NCBI GenBank assembly: GCA_017469785.1
Contig: JAFUFU010000035.1
Span: 1-37,984, forward strand
DNA: 37,984 nucleotides
Source: Treponema sp.
Lineage (GTDB): Bacteria > Spirochaetota > Spirochaetia > Treponematales > Treponemataceae
Direction of reading: 5' to 3'
The position numbers and the translations under genes were made by a program. Positions 7,789 through 15,959 of this stretch are shown here, piece after piece; position 1 is the first letter of the stretch, and each line of letters starts with the position of its first letter. The notes below the pieces were generated by a model, which worked only from the letters and a program-made list of their open reading frames with translations, was not told where the DNA came from and did no database searches.

Positions 7789-8718
7789 TTATTTCGTATA
7801 CATTCTATATATATCTTCATTATGCACCCGTATCTGCAGAAGACATTCGTTGATTTTTGCCCTGCCTTCATTTGAGCGCGCATAATGATCGATTAACCAA
7901 AAATACATATTGATAAGCTTGGGAACTAAAATTTTAGAATCGTTTGAAGGATCCTTGATTTCGTTTTCCTTTGCAAAAATTTCCTGTCGAAGTCTTCCGG
8001 CTTCCTGTGTGCGAAGCTCCCGCTTGACGTTGAACACGCCGTAAAGAACTCCGTATACCGGAATCCATTCCTGAAGAACGGCTCCCGTGTATCCTTTTTC
8101 CTTGACCTGCCGAATCAGACAGCAGATAAGCTCTGAATCAAGGAATTCAAGCTCGACGCGCTGGGCATCTACGAAAAATGCCTCGCGGAACAACACTTTT
8201 GCGTTTTTTTCCTCGCCGCAAAGGGCAAGACAGTCCGCCATTTCTGCGAGAATGGCCGCTGATTGCGGAGAAAGACGGTATGCCTCTGAAAGCATATTGA
8301 GGGCTGACTCGTATTCGCCGAGTTTTTTGTAGCAGAGCCCCTTTTTGCGGAGCAAGTCTGCCCTTTGGGCTGTCGGTCCTTCGTCCTTAACCAGCGAATA
8401 TGCCTTGAGCGCATGTTTGAATACTCCGCGCTGAAGAGCATACACTGCCTTTTGCTGGAAATCTTTGTGAGACTCGTAGTCGGGTTTAAAAGACTTCCAG
8501 CGGGCAACAAGTCCGTCGCCCTGTTCGTAAGCTTCCAGTTTGGGGAGACCCTGAATGAAATCTACCCAATATGAGCAGCACCAATATGCGAATCTGATTT
8601 CTGAATTTTCAAAATTAAACGCCATTGCCTGCTCGAGCACTTCCCGTGCCTGCGCAAGGCTCCCTTCTTCGAGGAATGCATACCCTTTTGATAACTCTTC
8701 GCCTGCCGCAACGTCCAT
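7789..8718 (-). CDS. TPR-repeat protein, function unknown
   Basis: A soluble protein of 309 residues with no signal peptide. Helical repeats resembling TPRs run from about 15 to 210, for example GYAFLEEGSLAQAREVLEQAM near the N-terminus and LCYKKLGEYESALNMLSEAY in the middle. The start is placed at ATG 8718 (MDVAAGEELS). An in-frame TTG at 8760 would add 14 hydrophobic residues, but it falls on a probable -35 box. There is no clear Shine-Dalgarno at 8718. The stop is 18 bases before greA, so the two genes look like an operon, and the protein may act with the TPR-like part of the extended GreA. That link is inferred from position only. Confidence 0.8.
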   Translation of the reverse strand: MDVAAGEELSKGYAFLEEGSLAQAREVLEQAMAFNFENSEIRFAYWCCSYWVDFIQGLPKLEAYEQGDGLVARWKSFKPDYESHKDFQQKAVYALQRGVFKHALKAYSLVKDEGPTAQRADLLRKKGLCYKKLGEYESALNMLSEAYRLSPQSAAILAEMADCLALCGEEKNAKVLFREAFFVDAQRVELEFLDSELICCLIRQVKEKGYTGAVLQEWIPVYGVLYGVFNVKRELRTQEAGRLRQEIFAKENEIKDPSNDSKILVPKLINMYFWLIDHYARSNEGRAKINECLLQIRVHNEDIYRMYTK

Positions 8719-8731
8719 AGTGTACTTGATT

Positions 8732-8760
8732 ATTATTATAAAAATGGAGATTTTAGTCAA
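8732..8760 (-). promoter_or_regulatory. Promoter candidate for the TPR-greA operon
   Basis: Minus strand: TTGACT (8760-8755) as -35, then TAATAAT (8738-8732) as -10 with 16-17 bases between. Transcription would start about 7 bases before the ATG at 8718. The match is good for the -35 box and fair for the -10 box. Confidence 0.5.
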
Positions 8761-8893
8761 TAAAAATGAAAAAAAATGTAAAAGTGGGGTAATGTTTATA
8801 AAGCCTTTTTATTATTGTGTCAATACTTTTTTAAGAAAATTTTTATTATTTTTTTGCATGTGGCGAGAGACAAATCAGATTTTCGTTATTTTG

Positions 8894-8922
8894 TTTACAA
8901 TATTTGCTTCTTTTGATATTAT
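8894..8922 (+). promoter_or_regulatory. Promoter candidate for rpe
   Basis: TTTACA (8894-8899), 17 bases, TATTAT (8917-8922). Only 8 bases separate the -10 box from the rpe ATG and no Shine-Dalgarno is present, so the message would have almost no leader. The surrounding 170 bases between the divergent TPR and rpe genes are A+T-rich and hold no gene that I can support. Confidence 0.5.
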
Positions 8923-8930
8923 TTAATAGT

Positions 8931-9563
8931 ATGAAAAAAACTCTTCTGGCTCCGTCATTGCTTTCGGCGGATTTTTCGGATTTAGCAAGCGCAATTAAAA
9001 AAATCGAGAATGATGGCGGAAGCATCGTTCACATTGATGTCATGGACGGGCAGTTCGTCCCGCAAATCAGTTATGGCCAGCCGATTATCAAGTCAATCCG
9101 GCCTCTGACCCAGCTGCCTTTTGATGTCCATCTTATGGTCGAAAAGCCAGAGCTTATGGTCGATTCTTTTGCCGGAAGCGGCGCGGACTGGATTACATTC
9201 CACTATGAGTCAACTGTCCATATTGACAGGCTCGTGCATCATATACACGATTTAGGAAAAAAATGCGGAATCTCCATCGTTCCGTCAACTCCGGTTTCTC
9301 TTCTTTCCGAAATTTTGCCTTTGGTTGACCTTGTGCTGGTCATGAGCGTGAATCCTGGCTTCGGCGGGCAGAGTTTCATTCCCTATTCCATCGAGAAAAT
9401 TCAGGAACTTGTCAAAATCCGTGAGGCGAAAAACCTTGACTTCAAAATTTCAGTTGATGGCGGTGTGAACGAAAAAAATTATGCTGAAATTGCTGGTGCC
9501 GGCGCGGACATTCTGGTTTCCGGTTCGTCATTTTTCAGCGGGAAGCTTCACTGGGAGAAATGA
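8931..9563 (+). CDS. rpe: Ribulose-phosphate 3-epimerase
   Basis: Interconverts ribulose 5-phosphate and xylulose 5-phosphate in the pentose phosphate pathway. The TIM-barrel protein of 210 residues is close to the usual 220. Signatures are in place: APSLLSADF at the N-terminus, HIDVMDGQFVPQIS (metal and substrate residues), HLMVEKPE, MSVNPGFGGQSFIP (phosphate-gripping loop) and SVDGGVN with the catalytic aspartate. The ATG at 8931 is chosen over the upstream in-frame TTG (8904) because homologues begin at MKKTLLAPSLLS and the promoter overlaps the upstream stretch. A TTG-initiated gene follows after 4 bases, apparently in the same transcript. Confidence 0.95.
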   Translation: MKKTLLAPSLLSADFSDLASAIKKIENDGGSIVHIDVMDGQFVPQISYGQPIIKSIRPLTQLPFDVHLMVEKPELMVDSFAGSGADWITFHYESTVHIDRLVHHIHDLGKKCGISIVPSTPVSLLSEILPLVDLVLVMSVNPGFGGQSFIPYSIEKIQELVKIREAKNLDFKISVDGGVNEKNYAEIAGAGADILVSGSSFFSGKLHWEK

Positions 9564-9567
9564 TTCC

Positions 9568-10686
9568 TTGAAAAAGAGTTCTGCCCTCATTTTTGTCGCA
9601 TTATTCTCGCTTTGTTTTGCTTTTCCTCAGAAAACGTCCGGAGTGAAGCTGACTTCGGTCGAAAGTGCGAATTTAAAGCAGGGGGCAGACGCATACAAAA
9701 ATGAAGATTGGACTACGGCGATTTTTTTTCTCCGCAAAGTTGTCTCTGCTCCGGGGGCTGTAAGCGATGAGAATCTCTTCATGCTTATCAAGAGCGAGAT
9801 TTATGCCGGGGAATACCGTCAGGCACAGAATGACTGCGAGTCGTTTTTGGAGCGTTTTTCCCTGAGCCCTTACTCCGAATATGTGGAATACCAGAACGGC
9901 CGTCTCCTGCATCTCCTGGCGCGGAATGAGGATGCTGTCCTTGCCCTGAGCGATTTCTGCCATCACTATCCAGAAAGCGATTTGTATCCGCTTGCATTGT
10001 TTTGGATTGCCGAGAGCTTTTATGACGAGTATAATTTCGATAGTGCCCGTGCCTTGTACGAGCGTGTCGTAGGTGATTTCTCTGCCTGCGAAAAGGCCCC
10101 CCAGGCTCAGTACAAGCTTGATTTGATTGAGCGCCGGGGCAGGGAAGAAAAGCTTCTTTATCTGCTGAAAGTTATCGGTGAAGAAAACCTGTCTACCCGT
10201 GAGGAATACGAGCGTCAGCTCCGGGTTTATGCTCTTGAAGATGAGACGGGAGTGCGTCATTCCCTGATAGACGCTCAGGCCCGTATTTCAGAACTTGAGG
10301 CGCTCCTTGAGCAGGGCGGCTATGCCGTTCAGGAGCCAGAGGGCGTGGTTGCAGCCGAAGAGGCTCCTGTGGAAGCAGAAAAACCCCAGCCGGAACTGGC
10401 CGAAACTCAGCCGGCTCCCGCAGCGGCGTCTGAAGCCCCCCAGGAAGCTGCAAAATCAGAGCCTTCATCGTCGGGAGTTTCCAAGCCGTCGAATCCAAAT
10501 GTTCATATAATACAGAGTGTCAGCGAGCCGTCTATCCGGGTAAAGCAGAATCAAAGCGGTCAGGGAACAACCGCTGTAAAGAATACCGGGGACGGCGCGA
10601 AAGACACCGAAGTTTATTCATTGAAACGAAAGGCAAAGCAGCTTCAGTACCTGCTTGAAGATCAAACTGAGGATGGTGAAAAATGA
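9568..10686 (+). CDS. Secreted TPR protein (CpoB/BamD-like layout), function unknown
   Basis: A protein of 372 residues starting at TTG 9568, with GGGAG at 9553-9557 as ribosome-binding site; the longer reading frame from 9481 lies inside rpe and is rejected. An N-terminal signal peptide (KKSSALIFVALFSLCFA) is followed by TPR-like repeats from about 35 to 200, such as GADAYKNEDWTTAIFFLRKV and LFWIAESFYDEYNFDSARAL. A short coiled coil (ARISELEALLEQ) and a Pro/Ala/Glu-rich linker of about 50 residues follow, with a charged helix at the C-terminus. The flexible linker suggests a span across the periplasm. It overlaps the next gene by ATGA. The architecture recalls periplasmic TPR proteins of envelope machines, but I cannot name an orthologue. 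Confidence 0.78.
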   Translation: MKKSSALIFVALFSLCFAFPQKTSGVKLTSVESANLKQGADAYKNEDWTTAIFFLRKVVSAPGAVSDENLFMLIKSEIYAGEYRQAQNDCESFLERFSLSPYSEYVEYQNGRLLHLLARNEDAVLALSDFCHHYPESDLYPLALFWIAESFYDEYNFDSARALYERVVGDFSACEKAPQAQYKLDLIERRGREEKLLYLLKVIGEENLSTREEYERQLRVYALEDETGVRHSLIDAQARISELEALLEQGGYAVQEPEGVVAAEEAPVEAEKPQPELAETQPAPAAASEAPQEAAKSEPSSSGVSKPSNPNVHIIQSVSEPSIRVKQNQSGQGTTAVKNTGDGAKDTEVYSLKRKAKQLQYLLEDQTEDGEK

Positions 10687-11993
10687 AAAAACTGTTGTTA
10701 AAAATACTGTTCTGTACATCATTTTTTTCAATCTTTGCTATTGATAACGAAAAATTCAAGGATAATCTTGATAATTCCCATCATTTGACTGAACTTATGA
10801 TGGACGAAGAATACGCAAGAAGGCAGAAGGCGATTTCAGAGGCCGAGAGACTTAAACGAGAGGCTGAAACTGAATTGTATGACGGAGTTCTCGGCATCAA
10901 GTATCATCTGGCTAATACCTATGAGCTCGTAAGCGATTTTCTCCGTATGGAATTTTATCAGAAGCCCGGTACATTCAGCATCTACTGTATGCCTGAAGGT
11001 TGCCTTGATGTTCCCTTGCTGGCAACAAATGATTTGTCGTCTTCCACAGCTTTCTTTATGAAACTTGATGACCGGATTTATAATCTTAGCTCATCAAATC
11101 GCGTCAGGCGTGAGCTTAGGCGGCTATCTGACGGGGCGCAGCTTGTCTATTCGTTTGACAACGGAGTGCGTCTTATTGCGGATTTCTCTTTTTTGAAGAG
11201 CCGGGAAAGTATGCCTGCGGATATTATCCGGGTTCGCCTGTATGTGCTTAATTTGGGAAAATCCTCACATACCGTTGACTTGAAGGGGGTCTTTGATACT
11301 GTCTGCGGCGAGGGAAATTCCGTTCACTTTACAACCGAGGCAAAGCGCAAAGTGCGTAATGAAACCCGTTTTTCTTATGCTGACCTTAAAGAAGAGAGGG
11401 CCGTCTATTCTTCCAGTGACAACGCTTCTTTCCAGTTCGTGCTTGATGGCCCCAATGTCTCTCCGGTCGAAATGGTAACGCTTGCCAACCGTGATGAAAT
11501 CTTAAAAATGGGTTGGGATTACGGTTTCAGAAAAGGAAGGGGATTCACAAATATCCGTGGTTATGATGATTCCGCTATTATGATTGACTGGCCGGATTTT
11601 GTTCTTCCCGCTGACGGTAAAACCGAATTCACTTTTTATATTGCCGCTTCGGGGCCTGATGAATATCCGCTTGGAATAACATATGCTGACGGAATCCTTG
11701 AAATCGAAAAATCCCGCCAGGATACTGCTTCGCTTCTGGATTTCAAGGAGCCTGATAAAAATACGGAAGTCCAGCCGAATGCGCCTGAGTCCAAGGGTGA
11801 AAACGAAGGTAAGCGCACGGACGTTGAATTTATTGTTCCTCCGATAAAAGATTATCAGCTTGATTCTGCATATATTCAGGACCTCATTGATAAAATCGAC
11901 AAGCTTCAGTCTTCAAAAGATGTAGATAAAAAAGAGCTGAAACATCTGAACGCGGAGCTTGATGCAATTCTGGAAAAATTGAGGCGACAGTAG
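10683..11993 (+). CDS. Secreted protein of unknown function
   Basis: A protein of 436 residues, translationally coupled to the upstream gene through an ATGA overlap. The signal peptide is MKKLLLKILFCTSFFSIFA. A charged helical stretch follows (residues ~35-60, EEYARRQKAISEAERLKRE). The main body (about 70-340) is rich in beta-strand patterns with no motif I recognise. A proline- and acid-rich linker follows (around 350-380), then a C-terminal coiled coil (QDLIDKIDKLQSSKDVDKKELK). The helix, beta-body, linker, coiled-coil order suggests a periplasmic scaffold or adaptor. No catalytic motif is apparent and function is unknown. Confidence 0.78.
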   Translation: MKKLLLKILFCTSFFSIFAIDNEKFKDNLDNSHHLTELMMDEEYARRQKAISEAERLKREAETELYDGVLGIKYHLANTYELVSDFLRMEFYQKPGTFSIYCMPEGCLDVPLLATNDLSSSTAFFMKLDDRIYNLSSSNRVRRELRRLSDGAQLVYSFDNGVRLIADFSFLKSRESMPADIIRVRLYVLNLGKSSHTVDLKGVFDTVCGEGNSVHFTTEAKRKVRNETRFSYADLKEERAVYSSSDNASFQFVLDGPNVSPVEMVTLANRDEILKMGWDYGFRKGRGFTNIRGYDDSAIMIDWPDFVLPADGKTEFTFYIAASGPDEYPLGITYADGILEIEKSRQDTASLLDFKEPDKNTEVQPNAPESKGENEGKRTDVEFIVPPIKDYQLDSAYIQDLIDKIDKLQSSKDVDKKELKHLNAELDAILEKLRRQ

Positions 11994-11996
11994 GCA

Positions 11997-13136
11997 ATGA
12001 GTCGTTCGGCTTTGGAAAAAGCGCATTTTCTCTTGCAGCGCAGGAAATTCTCACATGTCATTTCTCTCCTTGAGTCGGGCAACAATCCTGAACTTTACCG
12101 TGAGAGTTTTGACTATTTTCTCACTGCCGGATTGGCCTGCCTGTACCTCGGGGATACGGGAAGTGCCAGCGCGTATTTCCAGCGGGCACGGCATATCCGT
12201 ATGACGGATCCAACCCTGCTGTGTGCTCAGGCCGTGCTTTTCTTACGTCGCGGAGATACTGACAGGGCTATCAATTATTATCTTGATATCCTTGATTATG
12301 ATCCTGACAATAAAGTCGCGCTGGATGCTATGGAATTTATCCGCACTCACGGAACCTATGAGGAAGTATGCAAGGCTGTTGATTCTGGTGAGATAGAGCG
12401 TTTTTATCCGCCTCTCGGCATAAATCCTGATACCATAAAGAGAATCGCGCTTTCAGTCCTTGCAGGCCTTGTGCTGGCCTTTTTGATTTTTAACTTCGGA
12501 AATTTTTCACGGATTGCCAGGGGGGTGCGTATTCCCATATCCCAGCCACGCGCTGACCTGAGCTCGCTTTTCCTTTCGGTTGACGAAATGGGGAATGCTA
12601 AAAAACAGAACCTGTCGGGCGGAGTCTATAAATATATACTGACAGATGCCCAGATAAAAAAATCTTTTGATTCGGCGATGTCAAATTTTCAGAATTATCG
12701 TGAGAATCACTCGCTTGTCGAAATAAATCGGATACTCAATTCCAATGCGGCGGATTCAATCAAGGAAAAAGCCCGTATGATCAGCTCGTATTTTTCAGAG
12801 CCGACCTTTGATTCCCTGGAAAAATACGATGACAACATTGAATATGCAAGTGTCGCCGAGAATCCTGATTTGTACATAGGCTGCACTGTTTCCTGGGCTG
12901 GACGAATTTCAAACGCCATGGCTGACGGGAAATCCTATCGCTGTGATTTGCTCGTCGGGTACGAGAATCTTGTTCGTGTGGAAGGTGTCGTACCGCTCCG
13001 ATTCAGCGAGGAGCGGCAGACTGAGCTTGACGGTGAGCGTCCTGTCCGTATTCTTGGAAAAATCATGGTTGAGAACGGGAAGCTTCTTCTTGAAGGAAAG
13101 GCCGTCTATCAGCCGGTGAAGCAGTCCGGAAACTAG
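11997..13136 (+). CDS. Membrane-anchored TPR protein, function unknown
   Basis: A protein of 379 residues that starts 3 bases after the previous stop. The N-terminal ~130 residues are TPR repeats without a signal peptide, including FLTAGLACLYLGDTGSASAYF and AVLFLRRGDTDRAINYYLDI. One transmembrane segment lies near residues 150-172 (RIALSVLAGLVLAFLIFNFG). About 200 further residues end in a beta-rich domain (YIGCTVSWAGRISN to the C-terminus) reminiscent of an OB-fold. This puts the TPRs in the cytoplasm and the C-terminal domain in the periplasm. Together with the two secreted genes before it, it could form one trans-envelope assembly. That is inference from topology and gene coupling. Confidence 0.78.
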   Translation: MSRSALEKAHFLLQRRKFSHVISLLESGNNPELYRESFDYFLTAGLACLYLGDTGSASAYFQRARHIRMTDPTLLCAQAVLFLRRGDTDRAINYYLDILDYDPDNKVALDAMEFIRTHGTYEEVCKAVDSGEIERFYPPLGINPDTIKRIALSVLAGLVLAFLIFNFGNFSRIARGVRIPISQPRADLSSLFLSVDEMGNAKKQNLSGGVYKYILTDAQIKKSFDSAMSNFQNYRENHSLVEINRILNSNAADSIKEKARMISSYFSEPTFDSLEKYDDNIEYASVAENPDLYIGCTVSWAGRISNAMADGKSYRCDLLVGYENLVRVEGVVPLRFSEERQTELDGERPVRILGKIMVENGKLLLEGKAVYQPVKQSGN

Positions 13137-13141
13137 ATAAA

Positions 13142-13168
13142 TTCTGAAAAAAATGTTTTTTTTCAGAA
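13142..13168 (+). terminator. A/T-rich perfect hairpin before recA (terminator or operator)
   Basis: TTCTGAAAAAAA (13142-13153) pairs perfectly with TTTTTTTCAGAA (13157-13168) across a TGT loop, 5 bases after the preceding stop codon. The T-run is inside the stem rather than after it, so termination would probably be weak. The symmetry and its place upstream of recA would also suit a repressor site; I cannot decide between the two. Confidence 0.45.
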
Positions 13169-13172
13169 CTAA

Positions 13173-13235
13173 TTGCCAAAAATGAATAAATTCCGCCTAT
13201 ATATAGGTGGGTGGGGAAAATATTATATAAGGTGG
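13173..13235 (+). promoter_or_regulatory. recA control region with a 12-bp palindrome
   Basis: TTGCCA (13173-13178) could be a -35 box. The perfect palindrome CCTATATATAGG (13196-13207) contains TATATA (13198-13203) as a -10 candidate, at a long spacing of 19. AAGGTGG (13229-13235) is a good Shine-Dalgarno 6 bases before the recA ATG. A palindrome on the -10 box suits SOS-type repression, but it does not match the LexA box of Escherichia coli or Bacillus, nor the Leptospira box as I recall it. Confidence 0.4.
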
Positions 13236-13241
13236 ATTTCT

Positions 13242-14465
13242 ATGGCAGAAAAAACACAGAATCAGCCGCCACAGGATATGGCGGAAAAACTAAAGGCGCT
13301 TGAGGCGGCCCGTCTTCAGATTGAGAAGCAGTTTGGTGCAGGCTCCCTCATTAAGCTGGGAGCGCAGACGGATTTGACGAATATCGATGTCATTCCTTCC
13401 GGTTCGATTTTGCTCGACGAGGCCCTTGGCGTAGGCGGTTATCCCCGTGGCCGAATCATCGAGATGTATGGTCCTGAAAGCTCGGGTAAAACGACTCTTG
13501 CCCTTCATGCAGTTGCCGAAGCACAAAAGCTTGGTGGAATTGCGGCTTTCATCGACGCGGAGCATGCGCTGGATCCAGTTTACGCAAAAAATCTTGGCGT
13601 TGACATCGATAATCTCTGGGTGTCTCAGCCGGACAACGGCGAGCAGGCTCTTGAAATCACGGAGAATCTCGTCCGTTCCGGGGCCGTGGACATTATTGTC
13701 GTTGACTCGGTTGCTGCCCTTACTCCTCAAAAAGAAATCGAAGGTGATATGGGAGACGCCATGATGGGCTTGCAGGCCCGCCTCATGAGTCAGGCACTGC
13801 GAAAACTCACGGCGATTGTCGGCAAGTCTCGTTGCATGATTATCTTCATCAATCAGATCCGAATGAAAATCGGAATCATGTTCGGAAATCCGGAGACAAC
13901 AACCGGCGGTAACGCCCTTAAATTTTATTCTTCTGTCCGTCTTGAAATCCGCCGTATTGAGTCAATCGAAGGCAAGGGGGATGAGGACGCTGTTGGAAAC
14001 CGCGTCCGGGTCAAGGTCGTAAAGAATAAGGTTGCTCCTCCGTTCCGTAAGGTCGAGCTGGACATCTACTTCGGCAAGGGAATTTCTGCCACCGCTTCTC
14101 TTCTCGATTCTGCCGTCAAGCATGGAATCATCGACAAGCGAGGAGCCTGGTATACCCGTGGCGAGGAAAAGGTCGGTCAGGGCAAGGAGAATGCAATCAA
14201 CTTCCTCAAGGAAAACCCGGACTACGCAAAGCAGGTTGAAACCCAGATTCGCAATGAGGTTTTCCCTGGTCAGATTCTCCGCACAAAGGAAGGCGTCGCT
14301 GTCTATCCTGAGCAGGAAAAGGCCGTAAACGACGCGAAGAAAGCCGCTGAGAAGGCCGCCAAGGATGCGGAAAAGGCATCTAAAGATGCGGCCAAAAAAG
14401 CCGCCGCTGCCTCAAAGACCGAGCCAGAGCCTGTCGTGCCTTCTGCGGCAGACGCACTGTTCTGA
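13242..14465 (+). CDS. recA: Recombinase RecA with Lys/Ala-rich C-terminal tail
   Basis: RecA forms filaments on single-stranded DNA, drives strand exchange and triggers SOS cleavage. It is 407 residues; typical is about 350. Walker A is GPESSGKTT (77-85), followed by [21 protein letters not shown] (Walker B), [22 protein letters not shown] (loop 2 region) and [13 protein letters not shown]. The start at 13242 is set by the AAGGTGG ribosome-binding site; the upstream in-frame ATG at 13173 would read through the promoter region. The last ~50 residues are low-complexity repeats of Lys, Ala, Glu and Asp ([17 protein letters not shown] and onward), resembling histone-H1 tails. This differs from the short acidic tail of E. 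coli RecA. The stop overlaps the folK start (TGATG). Confidence 0.97.
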   Translation: MAEKTQNQPPQDMAEKLKALEAARLQIEKQFGAGSLIKLGAQTDLTNIDVIPSGSILLDEALGVGGYPRGRIIEMYGPESSGKTTLALHAVAEAQKLGGIAAFIDAEHALDPVYAKNLGVDIDNLWVSQPDNGEQALEITENLVRSGAVDIIVVDSVAALTPQKEIEGDMGDAMMGLQARLMSQALRKLTAIVGKSRCMIIFINQIRMKIGIMFGNPETTTGGNALKFYSSVRLEIRRIESIEGKGDEDAVGNRVRVKVVKNKVAPPFRKVELDIYFGKGISATASLLDSAVKHGIIDKRGAWYTRGEEKVGQGKENAINFLKENPDYAKQVETQIRNEVFPGQILRTKEGVAVYPEQEKAVNDAKKAAEKAAKDAEKASKDAAKKAAAASKTEPEPVVPSAADALF

Positions 14466-15064
14466 TGTTTGCGGTTCTTGGTCTTGGTTCAAATAAAGCG
14501 TTCGACTCTCTTGATTCCCTGCATGTGCTTGCCTGTGCCTGCGTGGAGTTGGAGAGTCTGTTTTCTGACTTCTGTGTCTCCTCGGTCTACCGCACGAAGC
14601 CCATGTATGTAGAAAATCAACCTGATTTTTTTAATATGGCTGTGAGCGGAGAAACGACTCTTTCTGCTTCCGGGCTTCTTTCAAAAATCCACGAGATTGA
14701 AGCCAGTTTTGGACGAAGCCGGGAGAATGAGATACGAAACGGCCAGCGGAGCCTTGACATAGACATCGAGCTTTTCGGGAACGAGGAGATTCATTTTTCC
14801 GACCCTGTAGACTCAATGAAGAATCTTGAAATTCCCCATCCGAGAATTAGCGAACGTGCTTTTGTTTTGATTCCTTTGCTTGAAGTTTTGCCGGAATCTG
14901 CCGAAATTCAAAACAGGGATTTCTATGAAAAATCTCTCGCAAAAACAGGAAATCAGGGGGCTGAACTGTACCTTGATTCAGCCGGATTTGCAGGAATCAT
15001 CACGGAAACGGAGCGTTCGTATGGAAGAACAGGCACAGATAACGGAAAATCAGGCGACGAGTGA
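14465..15064 (+). CDS. folK: HPPK (6-hydroxymethyl-7,8-dihydropterin pyrophosphokinase)
   Basis: Transfers pyrophosphate from ATP to 6-hydroxymethyl-7,8-dihydropterin in folate synthesis. The 199-residue protein carries the family motifs in order: LGLGSN at the N-terminus, SSVYRTKP, QPDFFNM, then GRSRENEIRNGQRSLDIDIE with the two Mg-binding aspartates, and PHPRISERAFVLIPLLEV. The C-terminal ~55 residues extend past the conserved core and are poorly conserved-looking. The start ATG shares one base with the recA stop codon, and the 3' end overlaps the scpA start by 44 bases in another frame, so recA, folK and scpA look like one transcript. No other folate gene is visible here. Confidence 0.92.
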   Translation: MFAVLGLGSNKAFDSLDSLHVLACACVELESLFSDFCVSSVYRTKPMYVENQPDFFNMAVSGETTLSASGLLSKIHEIEASFGRSRENEIRNGQRSLDIDIELFGNEEIHFSDPVDSMKNLEIPHPRISERAFVLIPLLEVLPESAEIQNRDFYEKSLAKTGNQGAELYLDSAGFAGIITETERSYGRTGTDNGKSGDE

Positions 15065-15815
15065 AAACGAAGAAGAATCTGGAAAAACAAAACGGAGATA
15101 TACAATCGGCGAATTTGATGGTCCGCTGGATTTGCTTTGGTCATTGATTCGCGACAACAAAATCAACATCTACGACATTCCGATTGCAAAAATAACCGAG
15201 CAGTTTCTGGAATATCTGGATTATGCCGCTTCCCTTGATTTAGGCGACCTCTCTGAATTCTATTATTGGGCTTCCCGACTGATTTACATAAAATCCCGCA
15301 TGATGCTTCCTGTTGAAGTTAAAATTGACGAGGATCTGGACTTTGATGATCCCCGTGAAGAACTCGTTGAGCATCTTATCGAATACCAGAAGTTCAAAAA
15401 ACTTTCAGACCTCATCGAGGAAAAACAGGACGAAAGCGAGTGGAATTTTGAGCGGAGCAAGGTTCAGCGTATCCTTCCCTTTGAGGACGAAAACCTCTGG
15501 GAGAGGGTCGACACGTGGGATTTGCTTGAGCAGATGCAGAAAATCTTCAAGACCATCATGAGTCAGTATACTGACCAGAAAATCCTTGATGTCTACGAAG
15601 AGATCTCGGTCAACGAAAAGATTACCTTAATGAACGAGCTCCTCGAAAAGAAAAGCGAGTGCATGTTCACGGATTTGCTTGTGCGTAAGGGGAATATTCT
15701 GGACGTAGTCTGTGCCTTCATGGCGATTCTTGAGGCTGTCAAATTCAAAATGGCGGCAATCTACCAGAACCGCATGTTCGGTGACATTAAAATCTGCCGT
15801 TACGACGCAGCTTAA
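15021..15815 (+). CDS. scpA: Segregation and condensation protein A
   Basis: The kleisin subunit of the SMC-ScpAB condensin complex, bridging the SMC heads to compact and segregate the chromosome. At 264 residues it is normal length. The family hallmark FDGPLDLLWSLIRDNKINIYDIPI is near the N-terminus, followed by ITEQFLEYLDYAASLDLGDLSEFYYWASRLIYIKSRMMLP. The C-terminal winged-helix region runs to the end (ILDVVCAFMAILEAVKFK). The start is set at ATG 15021 with GGAG at 15010-15013. An upstream in-frame start at 14880 would overlap folK by 185 bases and add 47 unconserved residues. The chosen start still lies 44 bases inside folK. Confidence 0.94.
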   Translation: MEEQAQITENQATSENEEESGKTKRRYTIGEFDGPLDLLWSLIRDNKINIYDIPIAKITEQFLEYLDYAASLDLGDLSEFYYWASRLIYIKSRMMLPVEVKIDEDLDFDDPREELVEHLIEYQKFKKLSDLIEEKQDESEWNFERSKVQRILPFEDENLWERVDTWDLLEQMQKIFKTIMSQYTDQKILDVYEEISVNEKITLMNELLEKKSECMFTDLLVRKGNILDVVCAFMAILEAVKFKMAAIYQNRMFGDIKICRYDAA

Positions 15816-15919
15816 ATTCCTCACAGAGCTAGAGAGGGCACGGAGAGATTGTAATTTGCTGAAAAATGTCGGCATGTTTTACGGTTCTCTGTGGGCCCTG
15901 GTGAGAAAATCTAGAATTA

Positions 15920-15948
15920 TTGAAGAAAGTGTTTTGATTTACTATAAT
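15920..15948 (+). promoter_or_regulatory. Strong promoter candidate for scpB
   Basis: TTGAAG (15920-15925), 17 bases, TATAAT (15943-15948, perfect consensus). The scpB ATG begins 11 bases after the -10 box and has no Shine-Dalgarno, so the transcript would start about 5 bases before the start codon. The 144-base gap between scpA and scpB holds no gene that I can support. Confidence 0.65.
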
Positions 15949-15959
15949 AATCCTCACTT

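Noticed and set aside
9481..9567. Longer start for the secreted TPR gene inside rpe
   Set aside because: It would overlap rpe by 83 bases and bury the signal peptide; TTG 9568 has a good ribosome-binding site and leaves the signal at the N-terminus.
15822..15893. Attenuator or riboswitch in the scpA-scpB gap
   Set aside because: Only one 7-bp inverted repeat with a 58-base loop is seen, no known riboswitch motif, and the scpB promoter lies downstream of it.
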